Origin: Clostridioides difficile
Lineage (GTDB): Bacteria > Bacillota > Clostridia > Peptostreptococcales > Peptostreptococcaceae
Reading direction: 5' to 3'
Assembly (NCBI GenBank): GCA_024919175.1
Contig: CP103804.1
Location: 3,410,001-3,474,000, forward strand
DNA length: 64,000 nucleotides
The notes beneath the pieces are model-generated. The model had not been told where the DNA came from. It was given only the letters and a program-made list of their open reading frames with translations, and made no database searches. Made by a program: the position numbers and the translations under genes. Positions 62,055 to 64,000 of this stretch are shown here, piece after piece (positions within the stretch are counted from its first letter, which is position 1; each line of letters begins with the position of its first letter).

Positions 62055-63242
62055 TTATATAAGATTTACAAAAATACCTGCGATTACTACAGAAGCTATT
62101 GTTACTGTAGTAAATCCTCCAACAAGCATCTTTGGAAGCATTTTATCCATCAGAAATTCTTTTTCTTCTGGAGTTTCAGCTAAAGCCTTTACTGCTTCTT
62201 CAGTTAATATATAGTTTGGTGGGAAACCATAAAGTGCTGTAAGTGAAACTGAAAACGCCATTTCCTTACTTTCACCCAAAAGTTTACCTGCTATAATAGA
62301 GAATATTCCCATACCTATTACACCAAATATTATAATTCCTACAAGAGGAACAGCCATTTCAGCAAGCATTGCTGGTGTAGCTTTTGCTAAACCTGCAAAT
62401 ATAAAAGCCATCAGTGATGTCATTAACCATCCAAATGAGCCAGATTTATTAAGTGGCTTTCTATCAACTATTCCAAGTTCTGATGCTATTACACCAAATA
62501 TTAAACAGATAACATATCTTGATACAACCTCATTTGTAAGATTTGTAAATTGTACTGCTAACCATGCTACAAACCCTAATCTAAGTATTATCATATATGT
62601 TGTGTCATACTTCTCAGGTAAATCTGGTATTATCTTAAACTTACTCCTTTGTTCAGGTATTTTTTCAGTTGCTTCTTCAGCTTTAGTTGCAGTTACTTTT
62701 CCACTTCTAAAATCTGATAAAAGTCTTTTTCCTTCTTTTTTAAGCATTAATGCTGTAATAGGATAACCTGCAAATCCTTGTGCTACGTACATTAAAATTG
62801 CTAAAACTGCCAAGCTTGCAAGACCTTTTGCTGTAGCAGCATCTGCCATCATTATAGATGCAACTAGTCCTCCAGTAAGAGGAGGTGTAGCTATTACTGC
62901 TGTATCCCATCCAAATACTAAAGTACCCAATGCTAAAGCTCCTACACATATGCCTACTATTCCTGCCAATGCTATTACTATTGTCTTCCATTGACCTGCT
63001 AGCTCTCTAATACTCATCATGGTCCCCATATGAGTTATTAATAAAAGCATACCTAATTGAGCTAATGGTGTTCCTAAAGCTGCTAGGTCCACGATATTTT
63101 CTGGGAAAAAAGTCCAAAATCCTACTATAAATATAATTGCTGATACAAAAACTGATGGAACAAAAGCTTTAGTTTTTGCTGATACTACATCTCCTATCGT
63201 CAATGATACTAAAACTAGACAAAAAGCTGTTATTGCCTCCAT
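62055..63242 (-). CDS. Membrane transporter of unclear family next to M20 amidohydrolase
   Basis: 395 residues from ATG at 63242 (MEAITAFCLVLVSLTIGDVV), 7 nt after GGGGGG. About ten to eleven hydrophobic segments in two halves joined by a charged cytoplasmic loop near 175-205. GTLVFGWDTAVIATPPLTGG near 105 and SLTALYGFPPNYILTEEAVK near 332 are conserved-looking loops. It resembles the putative membrane proteins (possibly DUF3100) that accompany M20 hydrolases in Clostridia and, loosely, the glutamate-symporter fold. Substrate unknown. Confidence 0.7.
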   Translation of the reverse strand: MEAITAFCLVLVSLTIGDVVSAKTKAFVPSVFVSAIIFIVGFWTFFPENIVDLAALGTPLAQLGMLLLITHMGTMMSIRELAGQWKTIVIALAGIVGICVGALALGTLVFGWDTAVIATPPLTGGLVASIMMADAATAKGLASLAVLAILMYVAQGFAGYPITALMLKKEGKRLLSDFRSGKVTATKAEEATEKIPEQRSKFKIIPDLPEKYDTTYMIILRLGFVAWLAVQFTNLTNEVVSRYVICLIFGVIASELGIVDRKPLNKSGSFGWLMTSLMAFIFAGLAKATPAMLAEMAVPLVGIIIFGVIGMGIFSIIAGKLLGESKEMAFSVSLTALYGFPPNYILTEEAVKALAETPEEKEFLMDKMLPKMLVGGFTTVTIASVVIAGIFVNLI

Positions 63243-63445
63243 ACAAAATCCCCCCTCATAAATAAATATATTTGTATACAATGTATGTATAGTTATCCAT
63301 TATTTTACTACTTTTGAAAAACATTTCAAGTCAAATTTCGATTTTTTTCATAAAATTCTATAAATTCAATAAATTAAAGTTAGTTTTCTAAATTATTCTT
63401 TACGGAAAAACGTTATCCTATATATTGCCTATTTATAGCTGTTTT

Positions 63446-63521
63446 CTTGAACTACTCCACCTTAACTACCTTCGGTAACGTTTGAATGTGGAGATTCCTA
63501 TTCGATAGTACTTTTGTACTA
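63446..63521 (-). ncRNA. Right end of the TnpB element / putative omegaRNA scaffold
   Basis: On the minus strand AGTAC-AAAA-GTACT (63520-63507) overlaps the tnpB stop, then CTCCAC...GTGGAG (63493-63488 with 63460-63455) encloses TACC-GAA-GGTA. The block ends GGAGTAGTTCAAG near 63446, where the element probably stops. In IS200/IS605 elements the tnpB 3' end plus right end makes the guide RNA scaffold, with the guide taken from the flank beyond. Confidence 0.55.
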
Positions 63522-64000
63522 AGCATCCATAGGCTCTAAGGGCTGTTCCATCCCCACTAATCTTAATCCTTCTTTTAGTATATTTATGCTGGCATTTATA
63601 TCTCTGTCATGCTGTGTATTACAGTCTGAACAAACCCACTTTCTAAGTGATAAGTTTTTTACATCTTTATTTCTATGACCACATACACTACATAACTGAC
63701 TGGATGGATATGTATTTCCTATTACAGAGATTAATCTTCCATACCAAATAGCTTTATACTCAAGTAATCTTCTAAATTCATACCAACTAGCCTCACTTAT
63801 TGCACCTGCTAATTTATGATTCTTAATCATATTACTTACTTTCAAATCTTCTAAACAAATTATTTGGTTTTCTCTAATTAGTTTAGTTGATATTCGATGT
63901 AAGTAATCTTTTCTTTGATTAGCTATTCTTTCATGTATCTTAGCTATTTTAATTCTTTGCTTATTCCAATTATTACCAAACTTATTCATCTTTGATAATC
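63519..64000 (-). CDS. tnpB: TnpB (IS200/IS605 OrfB), C-terminal part, 5' end outside window
   Basis: About 160 C-terminal residues; the frame stays open past base 64000 (LSKMNKFGNNWNK), so the true start is outside. ICLEDLKVSNM near the middle carries the second RuvC acidic residue, CSVCGHRNKDVKNLSLRKW and VCSDCNTQHDRDINASINIL the zinc ribbon and last RuvC Asp. The product is the RNA-guided nuclease of an insertion sequence. Whether the element is intact or part of an IStron (CdISt1 type) cannot be told from this end. Downstream on the minus strand is the right end. Confidence 0.92.
   Translation of the reverse strand, partial: LSKMNKFGNNWNKQRIKIAKIHERIANQRKDYLHRISTKLIRENQIICLEDLKVSNMIKNHKLAGAISEASWYEFRRLLEYKAIWYGRLISVIGNTYPSSQLCSVCGHRNKDVKNLSLRKWVCSDCNTQHDRDINASINILKEGLRLVGMEQPLEPMDA

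Noticed and set aside
1..64000. CRISPR arrays, rRNA genes or prophage modules.
   Set aside because: No regularly spaced repeats, no rRNA-like sequence and no phage structural genes were seen.

Overview
The window is low-GC Firmicute DNA that closely matches a Clostridioides difficile chromosome. This rests on gene content and order recalled from that species, not on a database search. The pointers are a RecV-type phase-variation recombinase, an rnfCDGEAB operon, a MinCDE plus MreBCD/PBP2/RodA block, the rplU-prp-rpmA-obg ribosomal block, a glycyl-radical enzyme cluster, a LarA/EtfBA/FAD-dehydrogenase cluster and a Fur-box-preceded ZIP transporter. Nearly all genes are on the minus strand, so the text reads from high to low coordinate for most operons.

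Layout from left to right. 1-5272: GntR regulator followed by a lactate-racemase-like protein, EtfB, EtfA with a ferredoxin domain, and an FAD-linked lactate dehydrogenase cut by the window edge; together they look like an electron-bifurcating lactate-oxidation operon with a FadR-type operator. 5397-7491: sporulation membrane protein YlbJ/SpoVV and recombinase RecV on the plus strand. 7623-9033: homoserine dehydrogenase under a SAM-I riboswitch. 9129-15948: YhbY, Obg, L27, Prp, L21 (with leader RNA), RNase G and two radical-SAM-associated proteins. 16202-17459: flavodiiron O2/NO reductase with a SigB-like promoter. 17603-27994: maf-radC-mreBCD-pbp2-minCDE-rodA-mgsA, the cell-shape and division block. 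28214-33303: Rnf ion-pumping ferredoxin:NAD oxidoreductase. 33519-37612: SPOR-domain and NlpC/P60 wall proteins, a glyoxalase-like protein, an unknown protein, a candidate plus-strand small RNA and a copper chaperone. 37691-43215: peptide-binding lipoprotein, lytic transglycosylase, CoaE and DNA polymerase I. 43324-43677: a promoter, a 5'-half tRNA-Leu fossil, an intact tRNA-Leu(CAA) and a terminator.

43745-64000 is more accessory: regulator/cupin pair, XRE/membrane pair with twin operators, AraC regulator, nitroreductase, then the oddest stretch (48282-50424). This holds a cysteine-less relative of radical-SAM/SPASM peptide maturases, a 33-codon hydrophobic peptide, a small double zinc-ribbon protein, and two copies of a ~145-bp repeat whose hairpin stems carry compensatory changes around an invariant 20-nt loop. 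After that come a metallophosphoesterase, a glycyl-radical enzyme with activase and XRE-cupin regulator, a lipoprotein, an Agr-like two-component pair without agrB/agrD, a DUF2812 protein, a Fur-box-associated ZIP transporter, an M20 amidohydrolase with a membrane transporter, and the 3' part of a TnpB gene with its right end at the window edge.

Starts were moved from the longest reading frame when a Shine-Dalgarno sequence clearly favoured an internal start; this is stated in the entries. Nothing here was tested by search or folding software.
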